Made by a program: the position numbers and the translations under genes. Below are positions 1 to 8,650 of a stretch of 21,528 nucleotides of DNA, piece by piece; within the stretch, counting starts at the first letter, position 1; the number at the start of each line of letters is the position of its first letter. Source of the stretch: Ga0074130 sp035565355 (GTDB lineage Bacteria > Pseudomonadota > Gammaproteobacteria > Burkholderiales > Rhodocyclaceae); the NCBI GenBank assembly GCA_035565355.1, contig DATMSM010000007.1, positions 1 to 21,528 on the forward strand. The letters are read 5' to 3'. Under the pieces are notes generated by a model that searched no databases, had not been told where the DNA came from, and was given only the letters and a program-made list of their open reading frames with translations.

Positions 1-125
1 TGACCAAGGTGAGAAATAGCGCGGGGCAGGATGTGGATGGCGGCTGTGGTCAGTTGCGTGCGCGTGCCGAGGGTGTCAGCCAGCTCGTAGACATGCGGCG
101 CAAGCGCAGCCAGCAGGCCGCCTAG
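1..125 (+). CDS. RlmN/Cfr-family radical SAM methyltransferase, C-terminal fragment
   Basis: The window opens inside a gene. Reading from base 3, about 40 codons run to a TAG at 123-125. The peptide contains VRNSAGQDVDGGCGQLRARA, which matches the C-terminal signature of the RlmN/Cfr family. There the Cys of the CGQL motif is the residue methylated during catalysis on 23S rRNA A2503 (and on tRNA for RlmN). The 'SAGQDVDGG' spelling differs from the usual RlmN 'TRGDDIDAA', so this may be a paralogue and not the housekeeping RlmN; I therefore give no symbol. The radical SAM core and CxxxCxxC motif lie outside the window. The family assignment rests on this short tail only. Confidence 0.6.
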   Translation, partial: TKVRNSAGQDVDGGCGQLRARAEGVSQLVDMRRKRSQQAA

Positions 126-367
126 ATCGTGCAGATACGCCCTTATCGCGCCGACGTGGAGCTCAAGCCTTATACGATGGTCAAGGAAAAGCCGGCCACC
201 TGAGCCTAGGCGGCTACGGCGCCACACCTGACCAGAACTGCCCGATTTCGAGCTTCTCCGCGGCCAGCGCGGAAAAATGCGCGCTTCTCCCCGTATTGCG
301 GGGCACCGAAACCCACGCTTCCGCCTATACACTATTGGCTGACGTCATTGCTCGATGTGTATAAGCC
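126..367. other. Intergenic stretch without a recognisable gene
   Basis: Between the methyltransferase tail and the lipocalin-like gene I see no convincing gene. A 24-codon GTG frame (129-203, +) has no recognisable product. A short inverted repeat, CCCCG (289-293) and CGGGG (299-303) with a 5-nt loop, lacks a T-tract and is at best a weak terminator. An AT-richer stretch just before 368 probably carries the lipocalin promoter, but no convincing -35/-10 pair can be assigned. Confidence 0.4.
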
Positions 368-814
368 ATGCAAGCCACTCAGGAAAACAAGCACCCGCCT
401 ATCGCGGGCACCTGGAAACTCGTTTCCTATGTGATTGAAGCGCAGGAAAGCGGCCACATCATCAAGGTCATGGGCGAGCAGCCCAGTGGTTATGTGGCCT
501 TCCTGCCTAGCGGCCGCGTCTTCTTCGTACTCACCGCGGAAGGTCGCATGGCTGATCCAGAGCATTCCGCAGAGGGGCATGCCCTGCTGCTGGACACCAT
601 GGTGGCCTACACCGGCCGCTACCGCATCGAGGGCGAGCGCTGGATCACGCAGGTCGAAGTCGCCTGGAACCCGGAATGGATAGGCACCGAGCAGAGCCGT
701 TTCTTCAAACTGGAGGGCGACTGCCTGCAAGTGCTGACGCCGTGGCGGTTGATGCCGAACTGGGCCGAGCACGGCATGACGCGCAGCATCATCAGCTTCG
801 AGCGCGCCGACTAG
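368..814 (+). CDS. Lipocalin-like domain protein
   Basis: A 148-residue protein beginning MQATQENK. It opens with the hallmark GTWKLVSY (about residues 14-21), followed by strand-rich segments such as SGYVAFLPSGRVFFVLTAEG, and ends TRSIISFERAD. This pattern fits the small bacterial lipocalin-like family (Pfam lipocalin_5 type), a single beta-barrel domain often annotated only as lipocalin-like. Family members are thought to bind small hydrophobic ligands; no substrate can be read from the sequence. No signal peptide or membrane segment is visible, so it is probably cytosolic. No strong Shine-Dalgarno sequence precedes the ATG. It is convergent with the pseudouridine synthase gene, with only 28 bp between stop codons and no obvious terminator. 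The family is fairly secure; the function is unknown. Confidence 0.75.
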   Translation: MQATQENKHPPIAGTWKLVSYVIEAQESGHIIKVMGEQPSGYVAFLPSGRVFFVLTAEGRMADPEHSAEGHALLLDTMVAYTGRYRIEGERWITQVEVAWNPEWIGTEQSRFFKLEGDCLQVLTPWRLMPNWAEHGMTRSIISFERAD

Positions 815-842
815 GCCAGACCTTCCGGACTACTGCGCTCAG

Positions 843-1757
843 CTACCAGTCCAGCGTACGCCGGCTGCTGAACTGCCTTGTCTTGCCGCTGATCGGATCA
901 ACAAATTCGACCTGACGCGCCAGCAATTGCAGGGGCTGTGAGAAATCGTCGCCCTTGTCTTCGATCACCGCCGGATACCAGGGATCACTGAGTATCGGAA
1001 CCCCCAGCGAAGCCATGTGCGCGCGCAGCTGATGCTTGCGCCCGGTATGCGGCTCCAGCCGATACTTGGCCAGGTCCCCCCGCTGTTCCATCAACGCAAT
1101 GCGTGTCTCGCTGTTCGGCTCGCCTGCCACCTCCTGCATGGTGAAGAAACGCTCGCCGTTGCGCGAGCCTTCCTGCAGCAGGCTGCGATGTACACGTGGC
1201 AGCTCCAGATCGGCGCGGAAGGGCGCAATCGCCTCATATACCTTCTGCACCGTACGCTGTTCGAACAAGGCCTGATACTTGCCGCGACTCGGCGGATGGA
1301 TGCAGAACAGCACCAGCCCGGCCGTTTCACGGTCGAGGCGATGAATCGGCGTCAGCTCGGGCAGGTCGAGTTTGTTGCGCAGCCGCGCCAGCAAAGTTTC
1401 ACGCAAGTAACGCCCGCCCGGCACCGTGGCAAGGAAGTGCGGCTTGTCCACCACCAGCAGATGCTCGTCACGATGCAGGATGACCTCTTCGAAAGGCACC
1501 GGCGTTTCCGGCGGCACTTCGCGGTAGTACCAGATGCGCGAGCCCGGCCGATACGGCGTATCGGCGGCCATGACACGGCCAAGCTCATCGACGATCTCGC
1601 CGCGCGCCAGTCGGTCTTCGAGGACGCCGCGCTCAAGATGTGGAAAGCGCTCGAGCAGCCAGGCCAGCAGATCGGGCCACTGCCCATCCGGCAGCCACGC
1701 ATAGCTGGGTTGAATGCCGTCTCGGGAAGGGAGCGGCGAAGGTAAGGGTTTGGTCAC
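843..1757 (-). CDS. RluA-family pseudouridine synthase
   Basis: A 304-residue protein with the RluA-family active-site motif HRLDRET at 139-145 (catalytic Asp142), preceded by the VVDKP segment (about 102-106) and followed by the RNA-binding/catalytic stretch HTGRKHQLRAHMASLG. These enzymes isomerise specific uridines in rRNA or tRNA to pseudouridine. The N-terminal ~80 residues look like a degenerate S4-type domain (LEDRLARGEI). The start is a GTG whose last two bases are shared with the TGA of the upstream epimerase-like gene (GTGA, 1754-1757), which suggests translational coupling. It is the last gene of a four-gene unit, and its target RNA cannot be inferred. Coupling to metabolic genes is unusual and could be simple hitch-hiking. 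Confidence 0.85.
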   Translation of the reverse strand: MTKPLPSPLPSRDGIQPSYAWLPDGQWPDLLAWLLERFPHLERGVLEDRLARGEIVDELGRVMAADTPYRPGSRIWYYREVPPETPVPFEEVILHRDEHLLVVDKPHFLATVPGGRYLRETLLARLRNKLDLPELTPIHRLDRETAGLVLFCIHPPSRGKYQALFEQRTVQKVYEAIAPFRADLELPRVHRSLLQEGSRNGERFFTMQEVAGEPNSETRIALMEQRGDLAKYRLEPHTGRKHQLRAHMASLGVPILSDPWYPAVIEDKGDDFSQPLQLLARQVEFVDPISGKTRQFSSRRTLDW

Positions 1758-2863
1758 TCGCCTAGTTTAGCAAGCGTTAGCCCCCAGCCCGGCATGCTTG
1801 CGAAAGAACGCCCATCGACATCCAGCAAACCCGAGCGACCGAACATCAAAGGTTCTTCGACGACATCCCGCGATAGCAGGTGCGTCCCGAAAGCGCCCTC
1901 TTGAGCGATCAGAACATCGCGCGCGTGGTGGGCGACGAGAAGCGCCGCACGCGTCAGCACGCTGGTCTCGCCGACATGCGCACCAACGATCAGGCCCAGG
2001 CCGGCCGCCCGCGCCGCCTTTGCCAGAGCCAGCGAGCGCAACACGCCACCCATCTTGGAAACACGCAGATTGGCGATCCAATGCTGCGGCGTCTGCGCAT
2101 AGATCTTCAATTGATCCGTGCGCAGCAGGCTTTCGTCGAGAATGATGCGACAGTCCAGGCTGTCGGCGATCTCCGTGAGCCCCGCGTGGTCGCCCGCCTT
2201 GAGCGGTTCTTCCAGGGCCATGAATGGATAGGCAAGGGCCTGGACATGACTGACCGCGGCGGTGGCGTCAGCCCACAGATTGTTGGCATCGGCGCGTACC
2301 GCGCTGGCAGCAATGCCGGCCTCCTTCAACGCCGCCACCTTGGCCAGGTCGCGCCCCAGTTCACCCGATAGCTTGATCTTGAATGTGGCGAAGCCGGTTT
2401 TCAGATAGCGCTCCAACTGTGCCTGGAAAGCCTGCGGTGATGCATCGCCGAGCACGGCGGTATAAGCAAACCTGCCGGCCAGGGCCGGCAGACCAAGCAG
2501 CGCTTCAACCGTGCACCCTGCCTCCTTGCCGAGCGCATCCAGCAATGCAAGCTCCACTGCTGTCCAGGCGGCCGGGTTGGCGTCGATTGCGGAGGTATGC
2601 GTCATGACCCAGTTGCGCAAGGCGGCCAGATCACCGATGCCGAGCCAGTCGGCGCGGTATTGCTGCACAAACTGGCGCGCCGAAGCCACACTTTCCCCTG
2701 TCACGTATTCGCGCGGGCAGCCTTCGCCATAACCGGCATGCCCCGCCCGGGTCTGCACCTCGACCCACAGGGACTGGGTCATGGCGCGCTCGGCCGAGGC
2801 GTGTTTAAACGTCGTATGGAAAGGGATTTCGAGCAGCGAATCCCGTATGGCAGTCAGTTGCAT
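1754..2863 (-). CDS. Enolase-superfamily enzyme, dipeptide epimerase-like
   Basis: A 369-residue member of the mandelate racemase/muconate lactonizing branch of the enolase superfamily. Visible catalytic features are the KIK motif (162-164, Lys164 as base), metal ligands Asp192 (RADANN), Glu218 (LEEP) and Asp243 (LDES), and the second general base Lys270 (SKMGG). Two opposed lysines on a (beta/alpha)8 barrel are typical of L-Ala-D/L-Glu epimerases, o-succinylbenzoate synthases and muconate cycloisomerases. The substrate is not determined by these motifs. The gene overlaps the GH3 gene by 10 bp and the pseudouridine synthase gene by 4 bp. Sitting after a predicted amino-acid ligase makes an epimerase acting on an amino-acid or acyl-amino-acid substrate attractive, but that is inference. 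No muconate or menaquinone genes are nearby. Confidence 0.8.
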   Translation of the reverse strand: MQLTAIRDSLLEIPFHTTFKHASAERAMTQSLWVEVQTRAGHAGYGEGCPREYVTGESVASARQFVQQYRADWLGIGDLAALRNWVMTHTSAIDANPAAWTAVELALLDALGKEAGCTVEALLGLPALAGRFAYTAVLGDASPQAFQAQLERYLKTGFATFKIKLSGELGRDLAKVAALKEAGIAASAVRADANNLWADATAAVSHVQALAYPFMALEEPLKAGDHAGLTEIADSLDCRIILDESLLRTDQLKIYAQTPQHWIANLRVSKMGGVLRSLALAKAARAAGLGLIVGAHVGETSVLTRAALLVAHHARDVLIAQEGAFGTHLLSRDVVEEPLMFGRSGLLDVDGRSFASMPGWGLTLAKLGE

Positions 2864-4560
2864 GCTTTATCCCGCTGCGTATGCGGCGTCTCTATATGCG
2901 GCGTCAGGTCGAAGCCGAACTCCCTGACATAGGCGACGGATACCATCTTGAACTGTCCTTCGCGCTGGCCGCCCGCGACGCAGTGCTTCTTGTAGGCATC
3001 GCCCGTGCCGGGCTTCAGCCAATGCGCCGCAACACCGCCCAGACGTCCGCTCTCACGCTTGGCCTGATATTCGAGGTTCAGTCGGCTCAAGCCTGCATCC
3101 ACGCGCTCGGCGAGCAAATCAGGATGCGGCAAGGTGCCGCCCCACTCCGCTTCCACATGCAGCCGATAGCGGGCCGCGTTCTCGTCGGCGAGCATCATCA
3201 CAAAGTGGCTGCTGAGACCAAATGTCTCCAGCACATCGGCGACGGCCTGCAGCAGCTGGGATTCATAGAGCTTCTCGCCGGTGATGCTGGTCACGCCCTT
3301 GCCTTTCTGCAGGAACTTGAGCAGCGGCGTGCGATGCAGAAAACCGGTGACGCGCACCAGGTCATTGATGAAGTAGCGATACAGCCCGGACGGCGTGGTC
3401 ACCACCACGTAGTAGTCGCTGCCCTTGCGTATCTGGTCCAGCGTCAGGTATTCAGGCGTACCGGCCTCCCATTTGTCGCGCTCGCAAAACTCGAAGAAAT
3501 GGGTGTCCAGCGTCGGCAAGCCGCTGCCCGCCGAGCGGCCCAAGGTAATCGTGCCGCGAAACTCACTGGAAACATAGCCGAGCTCGAGGATGCGCGCCTG
3601 CGGCGCCAGCTCGCGGCGCAGCGCCTTAGCCGCAACGCCGGCACTGGCGCAGGTCCAGCTGACGACCAGGCGCAGCTGCGGCCACAGGTCGGCGATGCGC
3701 ACCTGGCTGGCGCCGCCCGCGTCGGCGTTCAAGCTGGACAATTGCGCCGCGCGTCCTTCATTCGCTCCGAAACGCGCTTCAACTGCAGCCAGCACGGATG
3801 TGTCCAGTTCATTGGAAAGAAAGAATCCGCCCTTGCGGATATCGTCAATCAGCGCGTCGGCATGCTCGCGATAAAGCCGCACCAGCGCCAGCAGCGTGCT
3901 GGGATTGGCGGCGCCGATATAGCTCACGTCATCGCGGGCAAGGGCCAGGCGCAATATCAGCAGATGCTTGAGGCGCGTGTCGCCTATCCCCAGCACCACG
4001 GGCGGCACGATAAAGTTGCGGCGTACCCAGCTGGAAGTATTGCGCGACACGATGCCGGAAGCGGAACCGTAGGGTTTGCCGTTGCCGAGCACGCCCTCCG
4101 CGGCCGGACTGGTGAAGGTCAGAATGCCGCCGGCGAAAGCCTCGGGACACATGCGGTGCTGATAGGCCACGGCGGTGCGGTGGATATGGCGCAAGGCGGC
4201 CAGATGCGAAGGCACCAGGGGCAGATCCTTGGGCTGTCCGGTCGTGCCGCTGGTGCGCATGTAGCAGAGCGGTGCTTCTGCCGTCAATGCGGCCTCACCC
4301 GTCGCGATCTCCGCTTCCACGTAAGAACGCAGGCTTTCGAAGTCGCCGACCGGCACCCGGCTCGCATAGCTTGCGTAGGAATCGATCTCGGTGAAGTGGT
4401 GGGCACGCCCGAAACGGGTATCGCGATTGTCGGCCAGGATTCTGGCCAGCAGCGCACGCTGCACCTGCATGGGATCGCGGACCGCACGGGCAATGCGCCT
4501 TGATGCGCTCCAGGCAGTCAGGCGCAAACGCAGGCGGGTTAAGGCATTCGCGATCCCCAT
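2854..4560 (-). CDS. GH3-family acyl-adenylating amino-acid ligase
   Basis: A 568-residue protein with the GH3 (auxin-responsive promoter) family architecture: DNRDTRFGR near residues 44-52, the P-loop-like TSGTTGQPK (103-111), YVSSEF (329-334), YRYFINDLVRV (394-404) and GEKLYESQ (428-435). In plants GH3 enzymes adenylate carboxylic acids such as jasmonate or indole-acetate and transfer the acyl group to an amino acid. Bacterial members are widespread and mostly uncharacterised. Length matches the family, so the gene looks intact. It starts directly after the hydroxylase TGA (TGAATG, zero spacing), with no clear Shine-Dalgarno of its own, implying translational coupling. A hydrophilic C-terminal tail follows the KKHCV segment. 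The acyl and amine substrates are unknown. Confidence 0.88.
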   Translation of the reverse strand: MGIANALTRLRLRLTAWSASRRIARAVRDPMQVQRALLARILADNRDTRFGRAHHFTEIDSYASYASRVPVGDFESLRSYVEAEIATGEAALTAEAPLCYMRTSGTTGQPKDLPLVPSHLAALRHIHRTAVAYQHRMCPEAFAGGILTFTSPAAEGVLGNGKPYGSASGIVSRNTSSWVRRNFIVPPVVLGIGDTRLKHLLILRLALARDDVSYIGAANPSTLLALVRLYREHADALIDDIRKGGFFLSNELDTSVLAAVEARFGANEGRAAQLSSLNADAGGASQVRIADLWPQLRLVVSWTCASAGVAAKALRRELAPQARILELGYVSSEFRGTITLGRSAGSGLPTLDTHFFEFCERDKWEAGTPEYLTLDQIRKGSDYYVVVTTPSGLYRYFINDLVRVTGFLHRTPLLKFLQKGKGVTSITGEKLYESQLLQAVADVLETFGLSSHFVMMLADENAARYRLHVEAEWGGTLPHPDLLAERVDAGLSRLNLEYQAKRESGRLGGVAAHWLKPGTGDAYKKHCVAGGQREGQFKMVSVAYVREFGFDLTPHIETPHTQRDKACN

Positions 4561-5829
4561 TCAGGCACGCTTGCGAAAAGGCATCGCCATCTGGGCCCAG
4601 AAGCCCTTGGGGTAAGTGCGGTCGGGTATGCCGATATCATCGACGCCCGATCCACACGGCAGATACCAGGTGCCGAACAACAGATCCCAGACGATCACCG
4701 TGTTGCCGAAATTGCAGTAAGCCGTGCGCGGATCGCGCGCATGGTGCCAGCGATGCGTCTCGGCACTGCCGACGATGTAGTTGAGCCAGCCGTAGCGCAG
4801 ACGAATATTGCTGTGCTGGAAGAAACCATTGACCGAATAGAACACGAAGTAACCGGCCAGCACTTCAGGCGCCACGCCCAGCAGAAGAAAGGGCACCGAG
4901 TCGAGGGCAAACTGCAGCACCTTCTCCAGCGGATGAAAGCGGCCAACATTCAGCACGTAGAGGATATCGGGCGAATGATGTACTTCATGTAAGCGCCACA
5001 GAAAGTTGTACTTGTGGGCGGCGCGGTGCAGCCAGTAGCGCATCAGGTCGACTGCCAGCACCATCAGAACGATCTGCACGATCAACGGCCACTCACCGGG
5101 CCACAAGCGGCTTTGCAGGTGCTCGTGCGCCCAGGCGGCAATCCATAGCACACCGATCAGCGCCAGCAGGCGCGCCAGGGCAATCTGCACCACCATCATG
5201 AAGGCGCCGTCGCTGAGGACATCCGCGAGTTTCGGCCGCCAGTCCGGCCGGGCCGGAAAGACAAGCTCAAGCCCGACGATCAGCAGGCCGGCCAGCACGA
5301 TGGGGATATAAGCGGCCACAGCCGGCTGCATGCCTGTTCCGGCCAAGCCCAGATAGGCGCACACCGCGCCCAGCATGGCCAGCGGATACCAGAGCCAATC
5401 AAGCAGATGGGTCTGCAGGTGAAACGCCGCCATGCTCAGAACGAAGCTGGCCAGCACCAGATGGAAAACCGCGGGAATCCAGTGCGTGAACCAGGCCGGT
5501 ACATCCGCCACCGTTACACCCACCACAATTCGTAGTAGCGAGCCGGCCAGATACAAGCCACCCAGCCATAGCAGGACACTGCCGGCAGCGGCCTGGCGGC
5601 GCATCTCGCCTCTAGCAATCCTGCGCGCCGCCCAGAACATAGCGGCGAGAATCGCGAGCTGAAATGCCAGCAAGACGCCATAAGGCAGGTTGCTGCCCTG
5701 GAAGCGCTCGGCTTCGGGTAGCCATGCCAGTGGCGACCACACCTGCACCGCCTGGGCGGCGACTCTCAGCCCGAACAAAAGCGTCAGGAGATGGAGAAAG
5801 GAGGAATAACGCTGCTTGCTTGTACGCAT
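4561..5829 (-). CDS. Membrane fatty acid hydroxylase / sterol desaturase family protein
   Basis: Counting from the preferred ATG at 5829 (MRTSKQRYSS, 422 aa), the protein has roughly seven or eight hydrophobic segments and the three histidine clusters of the di-iron hydroxylase superfamily: HRAAH (268-272), HEVHH (281-285) and HRWHH (359-363). The C-terminal FGTWYLP...YPKGFWAQ region is typical of bacterial sterol desaturase-like proteins. Such enzymes use O2 to hydroxylate or desaturate lipid chains in the inner membrane. The N-terminal ~190 residues add extra membrane segments beyond the core domain. The open frame extends upstream to a GTG at 5928, but that codon lies inside the stem of a terminator hairpin (5919-5944) and the extra 33 residues look non-coding, so I reject it. 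It is the first gene of the four-gene unit. No strong Shine-Dalgarno is seen. Confidence 0.85.
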   Translation of the reverse strand: MRTSKQRYSSFLHLLTLLFGLRVAAQAVQVWSPLAWLPEAERFQGSNLPYGVLLAFQLAILAAMFWAARRIARGEMRRQAAAGSVLLWLGGLYLAGSLLRIVVGVTVADVPAWFTHWIPAVFHLVLASFVLSMAAFHLQTHLLDWLWYPLAMLGAVCAYLGLAGTGMQPAVAAYIPIVLAGLLIVGLELVFPARPDWRPKLADVLSDGAFMMVVQIALARLLALIGVLWIAAWAHEHLQSRLWPGEWPLIVQIVLMVLAVDLMRYWLHRAAHKYNFLWRLHEVHHSPDILYVLNVGRFHPLEKVLQFALDSVPFLLLGVAPEVLAGYFVFYSVNGFFQHSNIRLRYGWLNYIVGSAETHRWHHARDPRTAYCNFGNTVIVWDLLFGTWYLPCGSGVDDIGIPDRTYPKGFWAQMAMPFRKRA

Positions 5830-5918
5830 GCGGGCCGGACACGGGAAGGTTACGCTCGTTGCCGGGTATCCTGCCGATGCGGCGCTGATCTGACAAGCGC
5901 TTTGCACACCGCCAATAG

Positions 5919-5944
5919 AAAAGGCCACCCGCAGGTGGCCTTTT
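5919..5944 (-). terminator. Rho-independent terminator after the peroxiredoxin gene
   Basis: A perfect 11-bp stem, AAAAGGCCACC (5919-5929) and GGTGGCCTTTT (5934-5944), encloses a 4-nt loop. Read on the minus strand it ends in TTTT and lies 17 bp after the peroxiredoxin stop. It is symmetric enough to act in both directions. It separates peroxiredoxin transcription from the hydroxylase unit. Confidence 0.88.
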
Positions 5945-5961
5945 TGCCATGCTGTGCCGCT

Positions 5962-6600
5962 TTACTTGTTCGGCTGCGGCGTCATGCGCAGATAGGGCTT
6001 CAGCGCCTTGTAACCCTTGGGAAACTTCTGCTTAATGATTTCCGGATCCTGCAGCGAAGGCACGATTACCACGTCGTCGCCGTCCTGCCAGTTGCCCGGC
6101 GTGGCGACGCTGTGGGAGTCGGTCAGCTGCAGCGAATCGATGACGCGCAGGATTTCGTTGAAGTTGCGACCGGCGCTGGCCGGGTAGGTGATGATCAGGC
6201 GCACCTTCTTGTTCGGATCGATGATGAACAGCGAACGCACGGTCAAGGTGGCGCTGGCGTTCGGGTGGATCATGTCGTAGAGCTCGGAAACCTTGCGGTC
6301 GGCATCGGCAATGATAGGAAAGTTCACGACGCAGGCCTGGGTTTCCTCGATGTCGGCAATCCACTTGGTATGCGAGTCGACCGGATCGACGGAGACGGCG
6401 ATGGCCTTGACGCCACGCTTCTCGAATTCGCCCTTGAGCTTGGCGGTCAGGCCCAGTTCGGTGGTGCACACGGGCGTGAAGTCGGCGGGGTGCGAGAACA
6501 GGACGCCCCAGCTATTGCCCAGCCATTCGTGGAACTTGATCGTACCAAGGCTGGAATCCTGCTCGAAATCGGGGGCGGTATCACCTAGACGTAATGACAT
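5962..6600 (-). CDS. Peroxiredoxin, 1-Cys (Prx6) type
   Basis: A 212-residue thiol peroxidase. The peroxidatic motif HPADFTPVCTTE places the active Cys at residue 45. The length, the long C-terminal extension and the motifs TVRSLFIIDPNKK and TPGNWQDGDDVV are those of the Prx6/1-Cys subfamily, which reduces H2O2, alkyl hydroperoxides and lipid hydroperoxides in the cytosol. A second Cys (90) is not in the usual resolving position. The start is supported by an AGGAG sequence about 6 nt upstream. The gene is monocistronic, closed by the terminator at 5919-5944. The 145-bp upstream region should carry its promoter, but I find no confident OxyR-type site. Confidence 0.92.
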   Translation of the reverse strand: MSLRLGDTAPDFEQDSSLGTIKFHEWLGNSWGVLFSHPADFTPVCTTELGLTAKLKGEFEKRGVKAIAVSVDPVDSHTKWIADIEETQACVVNFPIIADADRKVSELYDMIHPNASATLTVRSLFIIDPNKKVRLIITYPASAGRNFNEILRVIDSLQLTDSHSVATPGNWQDGDDVVIVPSLQDPEIIKQKFPKGYKALKPYLRMTPQPNK

Positions 6601-6713
6601 GTGCTTCTCCTCTTATAGCGCTTGGGGTGTGGAATGAGCCCGCTGCAGATATCGCGCGGTCAAAATCGTTATTCAAAAATAGCATGAATGTACAGGGGCG
6701 AGCAGATCATTTT

Positions 6714-6729
6714 GGCATATCAATATGCC
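6714..6729. repeat. Perfect 16-bp inverted repeat between peroxiredoxin and GGDEF genes
   Basis: GGCATAT (6714-6720) and ATATGCC (6723-6729) are perfect 7-bp arms around CA. No T-tract follows on either strand, so it does not look like a terminator. It lies 114 bp upstream of the peroxiredoxin start and 17 bp past the diguanylate cyclase stop, a location suitable for an operator. No regulator can be named. Confidence 0.4.
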
Positions 6730-6745
6730 GCTGCCGTCTTTTGGC

Positions 6746-8212
<1,467 letters not shown>

Positions 8213-8261
8213 GCGCAATAAAACCCTCTGTGTTGCCCCGAGCCGCCCGCCCTGTCCGCGG

Positions 8262-8639
8262 CTATCGCGGGCGCGTCTGCGGCCGGTTCCCCCAGTTGAT
8301 GAAGACCCGCAGCACCAGACCACAGCCTAGCAGGTCTAGCCCCGCCCGTTCCATGGCGGGCAGCATTGCGTCCAGTGTCCCGCTCTACAGAATGACGAAA
8401 AGCCCGGTCTGAATTGCGGACGGCGCCAGCGTCTTCTTCCAGCCACGCAGGCGCAACGAACGGCCAATCAATGGCAAGGCCACGAACAAGCAGACGGCGC
8501 CCGCCAGGGGGCGTTGGGCTGCAAAGGTGAACGGCGCGACTTCGCGTAGCGCAATCTTGGCGAGTATCCAGGTGTATCCCCAGGCCAGCGTGAGAAAGAG
8601 TAGCGCCACCAGGGCGCGCGGATTCGAGGCGAAACGCAA
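8262..8639 (-). pseudogene. Truncated EamA/DMT-family transporter remnant
   Basis: Starting at a TTG at 8639, the frame reads LRFASNPRALVALLFLTLAW and continues through AKIALREVAPFTFAAQRPLA. This is the characteristic N-terminal part (about three helices) of EamA drug/metabolite transporters. It hits a TAG at 8385-8387 after about 84 codons. The same frame continues beyond the stop as a hydrophobic segment with an MERAGLDLLGCGLVLRVFINW-like shape and a basic tail, ending at a TAG at 8262-8264. This could be the remains of the last helix. Intact family members are about 290-300 residues with ten helices, so most of the gene is missing. The N-terminal identification is good; the C-terminal remnant is tentative. 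It begins 12 bp after the tatD stop. Confidence 0.65.
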
Positions 8640-8650
8640 TTTTGCTTGGC

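Noticed and set aside
2881..4503. Long plus-strand open frame (540 codons) opposite the GH3 gene
   Set aside because: It is antisense to a clear GH3 protein, has no recognisable domain and has the Ala/Arg/Gln-rich composition expected from the complement of a GC-rich gene.
5830..5918. Possible promoter TTGTCA with a distant GATACC or CAGGAT for the hydroxylase unit
   Set aside because: Spacing is 20 bp for the better hexamer and the 17-bp alternative matches only half of the -10; too weak to list.
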